A stretch of DNA of 64,000 bases from Aquilaria yunnanensis (lineage: Eukaryota; Streptophyta; Magnoliopsida; Malvales; Thymelaeaceae): positions 47,941,001-48,005,000 of the forward strand of contig CM077594.1 in NCBI GenBank assembly GCA_039654915.1, in the 5' to 3' direction. A program made the position numbers and the translations under genes. Within the stretch, counting starts at the first letter, position 1. The number at the start of each line of letters is the position of its first letter. This document shows, piece by piece, positions 31,466 to 42,509 of the stretch. A model generated the notes under the pieces. It worked only from the letters and a program-made list of their open reading frames with translations, made no database searches and was not told where the DNA came from.

Positions 31466-31978
31466 TTTGTACTAGGGCCTTTTGTCTTCATTTTCTTCTT
31501 CTTTTTTGTAGTCTTTCAGCAACTTTCTTCTCTGTAAGCACTCTTTGGCTCAATAGATAAAAATTTGGCTAAGTATTTTTGCCAGATTCCTTTGTTTCCC
31601 ACTGTCCCGAACATAATTCGCTCGAGAAACTTCAGAAAACCATACTTTTGCTTTCCTTTGTCCCGAACATATTCACTCAAGAGACTTCGGAAAACCATAC
31701 TCTTGCTTTCTTTTGTCCCGAACATATTCGCTCAAGAGACTTCGGAAAACTATACTTTTGCTTTCCTTTGTCCCGAACATATTCGCTCAAGAGACTTCGG
31801 AAAACCATACTCTTGCTTTCCTTTGTCCCGAACATATTCGCTCAAGAGACTTCGGAAAACTACACTTTTGCTTTCCTTGGCGATTGCTTTCGTGAGACTC
31901 TTGTTTTGTACTTCTTCAGAACTTTTTACTTAGACAAATTTGTCCAACTTGTGCAATACAACTCTCCCACCAAACTTT
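31466..31978. repeat. Box array between converging genes, element V (five units of 55-56 bp)
   Basis: Units start at about 31605, 31661, 31716, 31771 and 31826, each with TCCCGAACATATTCGCTCAAGAGACTTCGGAAAA or a close variant, very regular in spacing. It lies between the antisense stop (31465) and the pol stop (31979). Confidence 0.88.
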
Positions 31979-34900
31979 TTAGGCATAGAATTTTTTCAAG
32001 GCCTCTGAGTGCCAAGTGTTTTTTAATTCTATGCCTTCGGCGTCGCCGAGCTTATAAACTCCTTTTCGTACTTCGGCAAGTACCAGGTAGGGTCCTTCCC
32101 AATTTGCGCGAAGTACCCCGTGGGACGGCTTTCGGGGTGCAAATTCAGCCTTTCGGAGAACGAGGTCTCCCTGCTTTATTCCCTTTGGCCTGGCGCGTAG
32201 GTTTATGGCTGCTGCTACTCTTTGCTGGAAAGCTTTTCTTCTCAGCTCGGCTACTTCTCTGTGTTCGCCGACGAGGTCGAGCTTGGTTCTCAGGCCGAGG
32301 TCATTTCCTTTTTCATCGAACACTTGGACTCGTATTGACGGTTGTACTACCTCGACAGGGATGATGGCCTTTGTACTGAAGACGAGTGAAAAGGGCGTTT
32401 CCCCTGTGGCTCTTCGGGGTGTTGTTCGGTAACTCCATAACACGCTTTGGAGTTCTCCTGGCCATTTCCCCTTTGCTTCCCTCAGTCTCTTTTTCAGACC
32501 ATCTTTTATGGTCCTGTTAGATACTTCCACCTGCCCATTACTTTGGGGGTGAGCTACTGGGGCGAAGTGCATTTTTGTCCCGAGGTCGCTAATGAACTCT
32601 TGGAATCCTTTGTCTATGAACTGGGATCCATTGTCCGCTACGAGTACCCTAGGTATGCCAAATCTGCATACGATGTTTTTCCATACGAACTTCTGCACTT
32701 CTTTTGCCGAGATAGTTGTCAGAGGTTCTGCCTCGACCCACTTAGAGAAATAGTCTACTGCTACTACGCAGAACTTTACGCCTCCAGGCGCCGTTGGGAG
32801 TGGCCTAATGAGATCTATGCCCCAAACTGCGAAGGGCCAAGGATAGTCTGCCGAAGTCACGAACTCCGAGGGTGTTCTTTGGATGTTCGCATGTCTCTGG
32901 CAACTACCACATTTCCAGACGAACTGCTTGGCGTCCTTTCTCAGGGTAGGCCAGAAGTATCCTTGGCGAAGTATCACTGCTGCCAGGGCGTCGGTTCCGA
33001 TGTGCGAACCACAGGCACCTTCGTGAACTTCTTCGAGGATCATTTCAGTATACTCTTCACTAACACACCTCTGTAGTGGATTTGCATATCCTTGCCGATA
33101 TAGTTCTTCTCTAATTAAGAAGAAACGTCCGGAGCGCCTTCGTACTTTTGCGGCTTCACTGGGGTCTTCGGGGAGTGTGTTGGTTGCGAGATCGGTTTTG
33201 ATTGGTTCTTTCCATCCTTTCCCCGAGGTCTCTATGCTTAACACCGTGATGCTGGGGTGGCTTAGCACTTCAGTGCAAGTTTTGGACTTCGCCAAACAGT
33301 CTGCGTCAGCATTTTCTCGTCGGGGTACGTTCTCTATTTTCACGACGTCGAACTCCCGAATAAGCTTTGTTACCAACTCATGGTATTTCGCCAAGGTTGG
33401 GTCTTTCGCGCCATAGTCCCCTGCCATTTGCCGGACAACCAGCTGGGAATCACTATGGGCTTTCAAGTTTCTCACACCAATTTTTCTGGCCAGGCGTAAT
33501 CCTGCTATGAGGGCCTCATATTCGGCCATGTTGTTGGTGGTGTTGAAACTGAACTTGATGGCCTTCATTACTTCTAGGCCTTCGGGGCCTCTGATAATCA
33601 CTCCAGCTCCCTGGGGTTCGGATCCTGAGGCCCTGTCAACATATAACGTCCATTCTGGCTCGTCTTCTCCCGAAAACGAATGTCCCTCCTCGGTGTTTGG
33701 TACTTCGGCGATGAAGTCTGCCAAAGCTTGAGCTTTTATAGCTTTTCGGGGTTCATACGTGATGTCGTGTTCGCCAAGCTCTATACACCACTTGGAAAGC
33801 CTTCCCGAGTGATCAACTTTCCTCATAACATCCCGTAGAGGCAGGGTACTTCGGACGATAATGGGGTGAGCCTGAAAGTATGGCCGCAGCCTTGTCCCTG
33901 CAAGCACTAAGGCATATATAGCTTTTTGAAGCAAAGGGTACCTGACTTCGGCGCCATGCAGGGACTTGCTGACATAGTAGACCGGCCATTGCTTTGGCCC
34001 TTCTTCTTTCACGAGGACCGAGCTCACAGCTTTTTTTGTGACGGCGAGGTATAATACGAGGGGCTCTCCCTCCCGAGGTTGCCGCAGAGTCGGCAGGCTG
34101 GCCAAGTAGACTTTGAGTTCTTCCCAGGCTTTTTGGCAATCTTCATCCCAAGGATGACCATTCCTTCCGAGGTCGCCTTCCATCTTTGCTGCCTTTGTGA
34201 GCACTTTGAAGAAGGGTTGACACCTATCTCCGTACCTGGAAATAAACCTGCTCAGAGAGGTTATTCTTCCGGTAAGTCTTTGCACGTCTTTGACTGTGGC
34301 AGGAGTTCGGAATTCAAGCAGAGCCTTAATCTTCTCGGGGTTAGCATCGATGCCTCTTTCGGATACCATGTACCCAAGGAACTTTCCCGAGGTCACCCCG
34401 AAGATGCATTTCTTAGGATTAAGGCGGATCCCGAAGGCTCTGAGTTTTTGGAAGGTTTCCTCTAAATCTGCAACGTGGTAGCCAGGCAGTTTGCTTTTGA
34501 CTATCATATCATCAACATACACCTCCATGTTCCTCCCCATTTGGTCTTTGAAGACCTTGTTCATCAGCCTCTGGTAGGTGGCTCCCGCATTCTTGAGCCC
34601 GAAGGGCATCCTAATATAGCAATATGTTCCTCCCTCGGTGATGAAGGCAGTCTTCTCTTCATCTTCGGGGTCCATCCTTATCTGATGGTAGCCACTGAAA
34701 GCGTCCAGGAAACTCAGGAGCCCGTACTCGGCAGTTGAGTCTACCAGTTGGTCTATTGGCGAAAGAGGATATGAATCTTTTGGGCAAGCATCATTCAAAT
34801 TTCTGAAGTCGATGCACATCCGGAGCTTACTACTTCCTTCTTTTGTGGCAATTACCACGTTGCTTAGCCATTCGGGGTAGTTTACCTCCCGGATAACACT

Positions 34901-35875
34901 AGCGTCTATCAGACGCTGGACCTCGGTCTTGACAAAGTTACTTTTGTGAGCTGACATGCTCCGTTTCTTTTGCCGGACGGGTTTTATTTCCGGACTCGCT
35001 TTGAGGCTATGCTGGATTACGCGAGGGTTTACCCCTGGCATGTCCTTCGGCGAGTAGGCGAACAGATCTTTATTTGCAAGCAGAAAAGATACAAGTTTTT
35101 CCTTGTCTCCTTCGGCCATTCTTTTCCCTATTCGGGTACTATGGCCTGGGACAAGCTCTACTTCTTCTGTTTTCGCTTTTGTGGGATCTTCTGCCTCGCC
35201 CCTTTCCAGCTCTTTTGCTTCTACAGCATGTGCTAGGTTGCTTTCTGGAGCCTTTCGTGCTCTGACGAACACCTTTCTCACCTCGCCTTGATCAATGAAG
35301 ATCTTTGCATCTCCTTCTTTGGTGGCGAAGGTAACGGTCAAGTACTTTACATCAGGGCGAATGTGCAAATTTCCCTGTGTCTGTCTGCCGAGGATGGCGT
35401 TGTATGACGAAGGAACGTCCATGACTATGAATCTTCCCATGGTAGAGGCGAACAACTCAGCAGTTCCTTTCTCCGAAGTTCCTTTCATCATCAAGGGGAG
35501 GTCGATCCACCCGAGGACAGGTATCTCAGATGGTCCTACGTCGAACGTGGGTGAAGTAACAACCTTGAGGTCACTCCTGGATACGCCCAAGCTTGGCAGC
35601 AAATGTGAGAACAAGACGTCTGCGTTTGACCCATCGTCCAGCAGTACCCTCTTGACGTCCAAGTTTCCTATCCTCGCCATTATCAGCAATGGATCGTCAT
35701 GGGGAAATACGATGGTGGAGCCATCCTCGCGGGCCAATTTTTTCGTTGGGCTTCGATATTCCATCACCGCTATCTCTCTGGCCCTTCTTTTTCTTTCCGA
35801 GGATGGAAGTCCGGTTGTGATCATCTGTATTACTCCTGCCGAAGGTGGAGGACGCCTTCTCAGACTTCGGTTCCT
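31979..35875 (-). CDS. Element V gag C-terminus junction plus pol (protease, RT, RNase H, integrase)
   Basis: Minus strand, open from just after the TGA at 35878-35876 to the stop at 31979 (first ATG 35824, 1281 residues). The protease active site LLDDGSNADVLF is near 35640. RT shows RMCIDFRNLN, MPFGLKNAG and YVDD (about 34515). RNase H shows YVDRASGSE, where the usual Gly after Asp is Arg, then AEYEAL and HSDSQLV. Integrase shows EVHEGACGSHIG, KCGSC, DLIRPLPTAP (Gly to Arg), ADNGSQF and VSNRTIKDG, ending LKKFYA. The frame is the same as that of gag, so a single nonsense codon separates the two. Gag-Pol would normally be one polyprotein cut by the protease. Confidence 0.88.
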   Translation of the reverse strand, partial: RNRSLRRRPPPSAGVIQMITTGLPSSERKRRAREIAVMEYRSPTKKLAREDGSTIVFPHDDPLLIMARIGNLDVKRVLLDDGSNADVLFSHLLPSLGVSRSDLKVVTSPTFDVGPSEIPVLGWIDLPLMMKGTSEKGTAELFASTMGRFIVMDVPSSYNAILGRQTQGNLHIRPDVKYLTVTFATKEGDAKIFIDQGEVRKVFVRARKAPESNLAHAVEAKELERGEAEDPTKAKTEEVELVPGHSTRIGKRMAEGDKEKLVSFLLANKDLFAYSPKDMPGVNPRVIQHSLKASPEIKPVRQKKRSMSAHKSNFVKTEVQRLIDASVIREVNYPEWLSNVVIATKEGSSKLRMCIDFRNLNDACPKDSYPLSPIDQLVDSTAEYGLLSFLDAFSGYHQIRMDPEDEEKTAFITEGGTYCYIRMPFGLKNAGATYQRLMNKVFKDQMGRNMEVYVDDMIVKSKLPGYHVADLEETFQKLRAFGIRLNPKKCIFGVTSGKFLGYMVSERGIDANPEKIKALLEFRTPATVKDVQRLTGRITSLSRFISRYGDRCQPFFKVLTKAAKMEGDLGRNGHPWDEDCQKAWEELKVYLASLPTLRQPREGEPLVLYLAVTKKAVSSVLVKEEGPKQWPVYYVSKSLHGAEVRYPLLQKAIYALVLAGTRLRPYFQAHPIIVRSTLPLRDVMRKVDHSGRLSKWCIELGEHDITYEPRKAIKAQALADFIAEVPNTEEGHSFSGEDEPEWTLYVDRASGSEPQGAGVIIRGPEGLEVMKAIKFSFNTTNNMAEYEALIAGLRLARKIGVRNLKAHSDSQLVVRQMAGDYGAKDPTLAKYHELVTKLIREFDVVKIENVPRRENADADCLAKSKTCTEVLSHPSITVLSIETSGKGWKEPIKTDLATNTLPEDPSEAAKVRRRSGRFFLIREELYRQGYANPLQRCVSEEYTEMILEEVHEGACGSHIGTDALAAVILRQGYFWPTLRKDAKQFVWKCGSCQRHANIQRTPSEFVTSADYPWPFAVWGIDLIRPLPTAPGGVKFCVVAVDYFSKWVEAEPLTTISAKEVQKFVWKNIVCRFGIPRVLVADNGSQFIDKGFQEFISDLGTKMHFAPVAHPQSNGQVEVSNRTIKDGLKKRLREAKGKWPGELQSVLWSYRTTPRRATGETPFSLVFSTKAIIPVEVVQPSIRVQVFDEKGNDLGLRTKLDLVGEHREVAELRRKAFQQRVAAAINLRARPKGIKQGDLVLRKAEFAPRKPSHGVLRANWEGPYLVLAEVRKGVYKLGDAEGIELKNTWHSEALKKFYA

Positions 35876-37507
35876 TCATCTGTCTGAATCGTAATCCTCG
35901 TCATTGGGCTTTCCTTCTTCCTTTTTTTTCCCCTTCGGGGAAGGCATTCTCAAATAACGCCGAAGCTGGCCTTGCTTTATCAATGATTCAATGTACTTTT
36001 TCAACTGAAAGCAGTCTTCGGTGTCATGACCGTGATCACGGTGGAACTGACAGAACTTCTTCATGTTCCTTCTGTTGTCAGCAGTCATCCCCCTCGGTCG
36101 TTGGATTTGAGCCCCCTGTTTTTCCAACACCATGAGGACGTTAGCCCTCGTAGTGCTCAGAGGTGTAAAGTTTTGGGGCTTCCTTCCTCCTACTCGCATT
36201 CTCCGAGGTCGGCCTAACTGTTCCGTTGGACACCGGGCTTGCTGGCTGGACCCTTCGCCACGAGCGTGAATATGGTCAGCCTTCGGTCCAGTCATTCTCA
36301 GCTCTTCGGCTGTCATATGTTGTTCAGCCCTTCGGTAGAATTCTCCCAGCGTGTCCGGGGGATCTTTGGAGAATTCATAAAACAAGTGCGAATCCCTCCG
36401 GAGGCCCCTCGTCATGGCGAGGATGCGGATTTCGGGACGAAAGTCCGGAACACTGAGGGCCTCTCTGTTGAACCTCTCAACATAGTCACGAATGGTCTCC
36501 CCGTTTCTTTGTGCTATGTCAAACATCTGGACGGGCATCTTCGCCGTCGGCTTGCTCCCAATGAACTGTTGGGTGAACGCTGTGGACAGCTCCTGGAACC
36601 CCCTGATGTTTCCGGGAGGCAGGGAATTGTACCAGGCAGTTGCTGGTCCTGCGAGGGTGACTTCAAAGCACTTGCAGAATGTAGCATCATCAGCCCTGTG
36701 TAGCACCATGCTGCGTTTGTACTTTGTTAGGTGGGCCTGGGGATCAGTCCGACCCTTATAGGTCTCCAGCCGAGGTAGCCTGAAGTCACTTGGCATGGCC
36801 GCCTCGACCACTGTTCGGGCGAAAGGAGTTTCATCTCCAGAGACGGTTTCAGTTAGCCTGGCCCAAACAGGCTTGCGTGCCACCTGCTGTTCCACTCTCA
36901 CCAGTCTTGCCAAGACTTTCTCCAGGAGGAGTGTAGCACTGGGCTCCTCTTCCTGGTGCTTGGAGGCTCTTCGGTAAGAGGACTGTTGTCGTCTCTTTGG
37001 GGAGCGACTTCGGTACCGAGGTGAGGGGGACCTTGCCTCTGGCGACAAACTTCTTCTGGACGGGACTTCGGGTCGTTCAGACCTCGCACTTTTCGCCAGC
37101 CGTGCTCCGAGGGGCAAGTTATCTGTCGAGGACTCTTCCCGTGGCTCCCCACTTCCCGAGCTATGATGGGTTGCCCTTGGGCTTTTCTCCCGAGGTTGTG
37201 CTGGCGAAGTGGGTTTTTGCGCCTGCGCTGGTTGCGGCCACCTTCGGTCTATCTGTTGTGTCATTTCAGCCACAACAGACCTCTGAAAGTCTCGTAAAAA
37301 ACCCATGGTGATGACAAGAGGGCGTTCCTCTTCAGGCAAGGAAGTCTCTGGGGGACTTTGTTCGGTAGCTGGTTGAGTCTCAGGCGCGGACGGGGACTTC
37401 GGGAGTCCTTTGTCCTTCGAACGCCGAGTTTCGACAACAGCTACCTGGGAGTAGGTTCCCACAGATGGCGCCAAATGATGCCCCAAAGCATCTTCGTTTG
37501 CTGTCAT
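35876..37507 (-). CDS. Element V gag (543 residues, start codon in LTR, ends at a TGA)
   Basis: ATG at 37507 lies inside the 5' LTR (MTANEDALGHHLAPSVGT) and the frame passes through the primer site. The N-terminal half is Arg/Ser/Pro rich (SPRYRSRSPKRRQQSSYRR). The Gag capsid-like domain follows (AHLTKYKRSM, ATAWYNSLPPG, FTQQFIGSKPTAKM, GETIRDYVERFNREALS). A zinc knuckle-like CQFHRDHGHDTEDC lies near 36050. The frame ends at TGA 35878-35876, where element II has Arg (CGG). Downstream the same frame continues into pol. A natural gag stop is unlikely because families a and b read through with an Arg codon; loss of one codon by mutation is the simpler view. Confidence 0.88.
   Translation of the reverse strand: MTANEDALGHHLAPSVGTYSQVAVVETRRSKDKGLPKSPSAPETQPATEQSPPETSLPEEERPLVITMGFLRDFQRSVVAEMTQQIDRRWPQPAQAQKPTSPAQPREKSPRATHHSSGSGEPREESSTDNLPLGARLAKSARSERPEVPSRRSLSPEARSPSPRYRSRSPKRRQQSSYRRASKHQEEEPSATLLLEKVLARLVRVEQQVARKPVWARLTETVSGDETPFARTVVEAAMPSDFRLPRLETYKGRTDPQAHLTKYKRSMVLHRADDATFCKCFEVTLAGPATAWYNSLPPGNIRGFQELSTAFTQQFIGSKPTAKMPVQMFDIAQRNGETIRDYVERFNREALSVPDFRPEIRILAMTRGLRRDSHLFYEFSKDPPDTLGEFYRRAEQHMTAEELRMTGPKADHIHARGEGSSQQARCPTEQLGRPRRMRVGGRKPQNFTPLSTTRANVLMVLEKQGAQIQRPRGMTADNRRNMKKFCQFHRDHGHDTEDCFQLKKYIESLIKQGQLRRYLRMPSPKGKKKEEGKPNDEDYDSDR
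37456..37473 (-). other. Primer binding site of element V
   Basis: Minus strand TGGCGCCATCTGTGGGAA, two bases from the 5' LTR. One base differs from the site in elements II and VI. Confidence 0.85.
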
Positions 37508-38447
37508 GTTGACAGGTGGGGAGACTTCCTGAGGAGGCGAGCGCCTGGAGCTTTGGTTTCCCAGCTGAGTGTGCCTGAAAAGCTCAAAGAAGAGGTTAGG
37601 AGGTCCCCGGTTTGCTCTTCCGGGGAGGACCCTCCGACGCCCAAGTCAGTTTTCTGATTGAAAGTGGAGGAAGAACACTAAGGGATCAAGTGTCTTGCCT
37701 CTTTTGTGTTTTCTCAGAGGGAGGAAAATGCCCATCCTTTGCCCAGTCCCCTTTCCTAGTATTTATAGGAGTAGATGGTCCGTTCAGATCATGACACGTG
37801 TTCGGTCGGATTTGATCTGTGCTTTTGGACCTAGGGGACAGGCAGCCGTTTGTAGCCTCCTTTAGCCATGGACCCAGACAGGTTGTGTCAGGACTCGGGC
37901 GGCTGCGGCGTGTCAGTTTGCCGTTCTGATGTGACGTGTAGGGCTTGTGGGCGACATGTCAGAGGCTCCTTAAATGCTCATACCGTACTCCTGAGGTCCC
38001 CTGGGCGAGGTCGCCCTTCGGTGCGTGCACCCTCTTCAAATTCTATCCGTCCTTCGGTGCGAGCACCTCCTTCGGGATCTATCCCATAGTTCTGGGAGTT
38101 CCCTTGATGAACACCTTCTTCGGGACTTACACCCATAGTTCGGGGATTCCCTTGTTCAGGTGTTTCTTGTTCGGGGAAGATCCTCTTCGGGGCCTCTGCC
38201 TTCGGGGAGATTCTTCCTTGCTTCAGAGAGATGGCTCTCTTACCCGAAGACGGTCAGTTTGGCCCCTCGATGGAGACGGTGTTGTCCTCGGAATTCCTGA
38301 CGACCTAACCAAAGTCTCGAGCTCATAGTGTTTGACTTCGCACCTTCCGAGGTCAGTGAAAAGATCCTCTCTTGGGTGACGTCAGACTCCTCGGCCAATA
38401 TTCTGGCAGGGAGTTACTACCGAGGAGGGAATAGCCTTTGGCTATCA
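37476..38447 (-). repeat. 5' LTR of element V (family c, 972 bp)
   Basis: Reverse orientation, TGATGCCC at 37476 to GGCTATCA at 38447. On the minus strand the G-box CACGTG (37800-37795) precedes a TATA box (about 37768-37760, CTATAAATA). The gag ATG is at 37507. The 3' end can fold on itself (GATGC...GCATC). Confidence 0.94.
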
Positions 38448-38452
38448 GAAAC

Positions 38453-40395
38453 GATAATTAGTAAGAAAGAAAATGACATAAAGCAAGGTTAAGCTTGTTA
38501 AGTGTGTTTTGTGCCTTTAAGCTCATTTAAGGCCATTAAAGAGGCCAAATCACTTATCCCTCTCTCATTTTTGTCCTCCCCCAGCCCAGGAACACAGCCA
38601 TACTTCCTCTGTAGCCGCCACAGCTTCATACTTATAGTTCATTGAAATTGAAGGAAAAAGGAAGCAATTGGAAGCAAACCAGAGCTATTTCTTGGATACT
38701 TCAAGGATCAAGCTTGATTTTTGGCCTACCCACTTTGGTAAGGGTTCTCTTGCTCTCATGCACTGTTTTCTGCAATTTTCAAACATCCATGGAGCTAGGG
38801 CTAAGCTTGGAAGAGAGCCATGTGCTTGACGAACCAAGCTTAGTGAGGGGAGTGCACTTATTGAACATTTTGCGACCTAGTGTGAAGTGCACAATGATGG
38901 CTGCAAAGTGAGGGTTTCTAGAGCCCAAAGTTAGTACTAACTAGTGTTAAAATCCTCCTAACACCAAGCATTAGCTTGAGGAGGGCTGCCATAGTGATTT
39001 GGTCATGTTTATTATGTGTTTTATGGACTAACCTATGGTATATGTTACTGCCACATTTCATGTGTTTGTTGTTTGTGTTTGGCTGCTGCATTTGGTTGCC
39101 ATATCTTGTATATATTCATTGTGGTTTTTTTGTTTTACTATATTTGGATGTAGGTTTTAATGATGGTTACATTGCTTATTGAATCCAAGTTCTACCCTTT
39201 CTAAGTTTCTCAATGAAACTTACTTCCCTCAATTCTGTCATTTCAGGTCCAGCTGAAAGATCACCTTCAAACTAACCTTGTGGTTTGATTTTAATTTGAA
39301 ATTTTAGGTACATGAAATTCCATATGTCTAGTTATGATCAAGAAATTTTGGTGATTTTATGAGCACATTTGGTATTTTTAATGGTGGCACTTATAGTGTT
39401 GTGCAGCAGCTATCTGGCATCATGTTTTTGGAGTCCATTGTGTCTCAGGACCTCCTGTAACCTAGGGTGCGTACTTAGCTAAGTTAAGACTCTATTTTAG
39501 TGCATGTATGCATGTATATGTAGTGTATGTAAAATGAGACAAGTATGTGAACATTTGTGTAATGTTTTGGCTATGTAAGTGACGTGGTGCAAAACTGCCT
39601 AAGTGTGAATGATGGGCTACTTACTTGACAAATTCTGTTTTAGCCACATAAAGTTGTTAAAAGAAAGCAAATTTCATTCCTATGTGTAATGGACATATAT
39701 GGGATAGCCTTGGAGGGCTTTCCCCTTGTGAATGAAGTGTTTGCATGGTTTGGAAAAATTGTATGGGCAAAATGGTCCAAAAGTTGCCAGAATTTTGACT
39801 CTAGACCTAAAGTTTAATATCTCCCTGTGTAGAATGAATCTTTGTATAAAATTTTGACCACACCTAGAGAACATCTAGAGGGTTAACACAGATTTTGAAT
39901 GTCTGGATTTAGATCTGTGTAGACAAAGAGATGACATTGTAAAGTTGGTTTATTTACTGTTCATTTGGTCAGAATTTTGCAACCAACTTAAAAAATCCAT
40001 AACTTGGTCCATAGGTGGGCTATTGATGTAAAAAAAATTCATTGGTTTTCTCTAAGTCTTTACTTGATAATTAAGCAAAAATAAATGGGGGGTATGTGGC
40101 TAGAATGATACAGTTTATTAGTGGAAGTTACAGGTGCAGTAGCTGGTCACTAGAACTTAACGAGATTCCCTAATGTGTGGAAGCCAAAACTAAGACATGT
40201 GCTAGTGTTTTCCTTCTTATCTGCCATAGTGTGCATAAATGTAAACATGTGTGTTATGGTTAGACCAATATGCATGTATTTACATAGTGCTCAAGAGGGT
40301 CACTTGAGTATGTACACTAGGGGTGTTGTTCTGATGACCTACAGGACACACCAAACTTGGGAGTTTAAATGCATAGTTTTGGCACCATAACTGGA
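38453..40395 (+). repeat. Remainder of the Tekay-type 3' LTR after element V
   Basis: Continues the LTR begun at 26722; together about 2.4 kb. Parts match, in reverse, the LTR at 58930-61100 (for example the CATAACTTGGTCCATAGGTGG stretch near 40000 against about 59055). It is AT-rich with no reading frame of note. The exact right end is unclear because it abuts a minus-strand Tekay-type protease near 40395. Confidence 0.7.
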
Positions 40396-42436
40396 CTACC
40401 CCAGAGTGGGCAACATTCTAGAATGATAATCAATGATTACTTTGTTCTCTCCTAGCCACTTCATGCCTAATATCACATGATAGTCATAAGTATCCAGTAC
40501 TATCAAGTCTGCTATCAGTTTCAGCTTGTCTATCTGGATTTCACAGTTTTCAACCATATGGTATGTGAATAGAACTTCATTGCTAGTTGTTTTAACCAAG
40601 TACATTTGGTCATACATTTTTCTTCTAGATTCATGGCAATAACCAAGCTATTAGAAATCACAGACAATGAAGCTCTAGTATCAAACAACGCAGATACTAA
40701 ATGGCCATTAAGGTAAATGGTACCTCTTAGGGCCCTCCTGCTAGTCCTCTGTTGGCTAGTCGCTCTGCCAGTATTCTCAGCCTCTAGTGCTCGCTGCACC
40801 TTTCTGGAAGTCTCCAGCTGAAATACCCTACCAAGGGGAACATTGGCCCTTTTCTAATCCTGGGGTGCCCTTCGTGCCTGTCTCCCTCCTGGATTGGGCA
40901 CATTTGTCCTCATTTGGGGCATGGGTATCTTCCTTCCTTGTCCTCTGGGATTGAACCATCCCAGCATTTTCCTATCATCTCCCCTTCTTAGGCAGTTTCT
41001 AACCCAATGGCCTCGTGCCCCACACTTGTGACACCCAGCAGAAGTTTTGAAACATGGCTTACTGCCATGGAACTTCCCACAAGTGTGGCACTGAGGACCA
41101 TATTGCAGTGGTACTTTTTCTTTCTTACTCCTTTTTGCTTCCTCCATCTATTTTTACGTCCTCTCTCAGCCTCTTCTATGATTTCCCTTTCTGGGGTCCA
41201 CTTCCACTTCCAGGTCCACTCCTAGTCTGTTCTTTAAACTCCTGCTCCAATGCAATAACACTCTACATCACAAAGTAGTAGTCTCTAGCTCCTATTGCTA
41301 TGAGAATTTGTCTCAGTTCAAGCCTCAAGCCTCTCAAAAACCTCTTAGCCTTCAGCTCCTCCTACCCATCATACGGTGGAGCATATCTAATCAGACTATT
41401 GAACCTTTGCTCATACTCCAGGACACTAAGGTCCCTCTACTCTAGCTGATCAAATTCTACTTCTTTCTGGTCCTTCTGGGCTTTACTGACTTACTGCTGG
41501 TGGAAGACCTGAAGAAAGTCTGCCCACCTCATAGACCTTCTCCTAGCTGGTGGTCTCTTCTGGTTTCTCTCTTGGTATGTCCTCTAAACTGCCCTCCACC
41601 ACAACTCTGCATTTCCTTCAAGCCTGAAGGTAGCTAGAAGTACTTTATGAATGGATGACACATCCATTCTCTCAAAAATCTTCTTAACTTGGTACACCCA
41701 GAATTCAGCTTCATCTAGGTCATATCCACCCTTAAACACTGGAGGTTTCAGTGCTAGGAACCCCTCTAGCTGGCCCTCCTAGACCTTTCTTCTCTGACTT
41801 CTGTGCCTCGGGTCTATCTCTGGAGGTTTTTCCTCTTGCTATGCTCTCTGTAGGAGGCTCAGTCCTCATTGAGTATATGTAAGCATATAGCTCTTCAATG
41901 TCTAAACTCTCTTCATTCTCTTCTTCTGTCTTAGGCTCTTGTCTGGCTTCTAACCTCAACCTCCTAGCCCTAGGATGTCTTTTTTCTTCATTACCTTCCT
42001 CTTCTTCTTGGTTTCCCTCATTCCTGCTAGACTGGTCATAATTAGCTAGCTCTTTGCCAGGCTTTCTCCTTCTCCTCCTGCCTTTAGCTTCAAAATTTTC
42101 CCCATCTCCTGCCTGCTCTGAGTTCTCCTATGGTTGAGCTCGGCCTCTACCTAAGGCTTAATTTCCTACTATTAGCTGAGCCACAATAGCTTCCAGTGAC
42201 TCCAACATCATCTCCATCCTGTCCTGCCCACGCCTACTGGATCCAGGTATTTGGAACCTGGCATTTGGCTCCTCGACCAAATTATGTTCACTATCATCTG
42301 CCAGTATTTCAGGCATAACTACCTGGCCTTCAGGCATCTCAATATGCAGTCCATCCTTGGGATGGGCTGTTGTATCCTCTTCCTACCTCAGGGATTCTCT
42401 TTCCCCGCCTTTTGTTCTCATCTTGCACTTTAAATG
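40396..42436 (-). pseudogene. Second Tekay-type element: gag, zinc knuckle and protease (heavily decayed)
   Basis: Minus strand. Protease segment (about 40800-40396) shows LRGTIYLNGHLVSALFDTRAS, where the catalytic triplet Asp-Thr-Gly reads Asp-Thr-Arg, and then the VILGMKWL motif. The zinc knuckle is CHKCGARGHWVRNC near 41000, preceded by CHTCGKFHG. Gag pieces lie at 41100-42400, broken by many stops and shifts. RT and later parts are missing because the left end meets the LTR remnant. It is an old copy; the changed active site alone would stop polyprotein processing. Confidence 0.8.
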
Positions 42437-42509
42437 CAGATAATCACATGTGTTCCATAATAAAAGTCTTATATAACCCTATGTGGGAACATGTCTAGGC
42501 TCAACTCTC

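Larger units (their letters stand above)
27245..38447 (-). mobile_element. Element V: complete Tat-lineage Ty3/gypsy retrotransposon (family c), minus strand
   Basis: 11,203 bp with 5' LTR 38447-37476, gag-pol 37507-31979, box array, antisense gene on the plus strand (29022-31465), its promoter (28629-28801), polypurine tract and 3' LTR 28217-27245. The 5-bp duplication GAAAC flanks it (27240-27244 and 38448-38452). It sits in the 3' LTR of a Tekay-type element. By eye the LTRs differ at about 3% of positions, so it is older than element II. Confidence 0.97.

Noticed and set aside
31605..31880. Regular 55-bp direct repeats that could suggest a CRISPR array
   Set aside because: Spacers are also repeated, no cas genes are present, the setting is a plant retrotransposon, and the same box occurs in every related element.
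35876..35878. Programmed stop between gag and pol as a family feature
   Set aside because: Elements II and VI have an Arg codon there, so it is probably a private mutation; kept only as a low-interest question.
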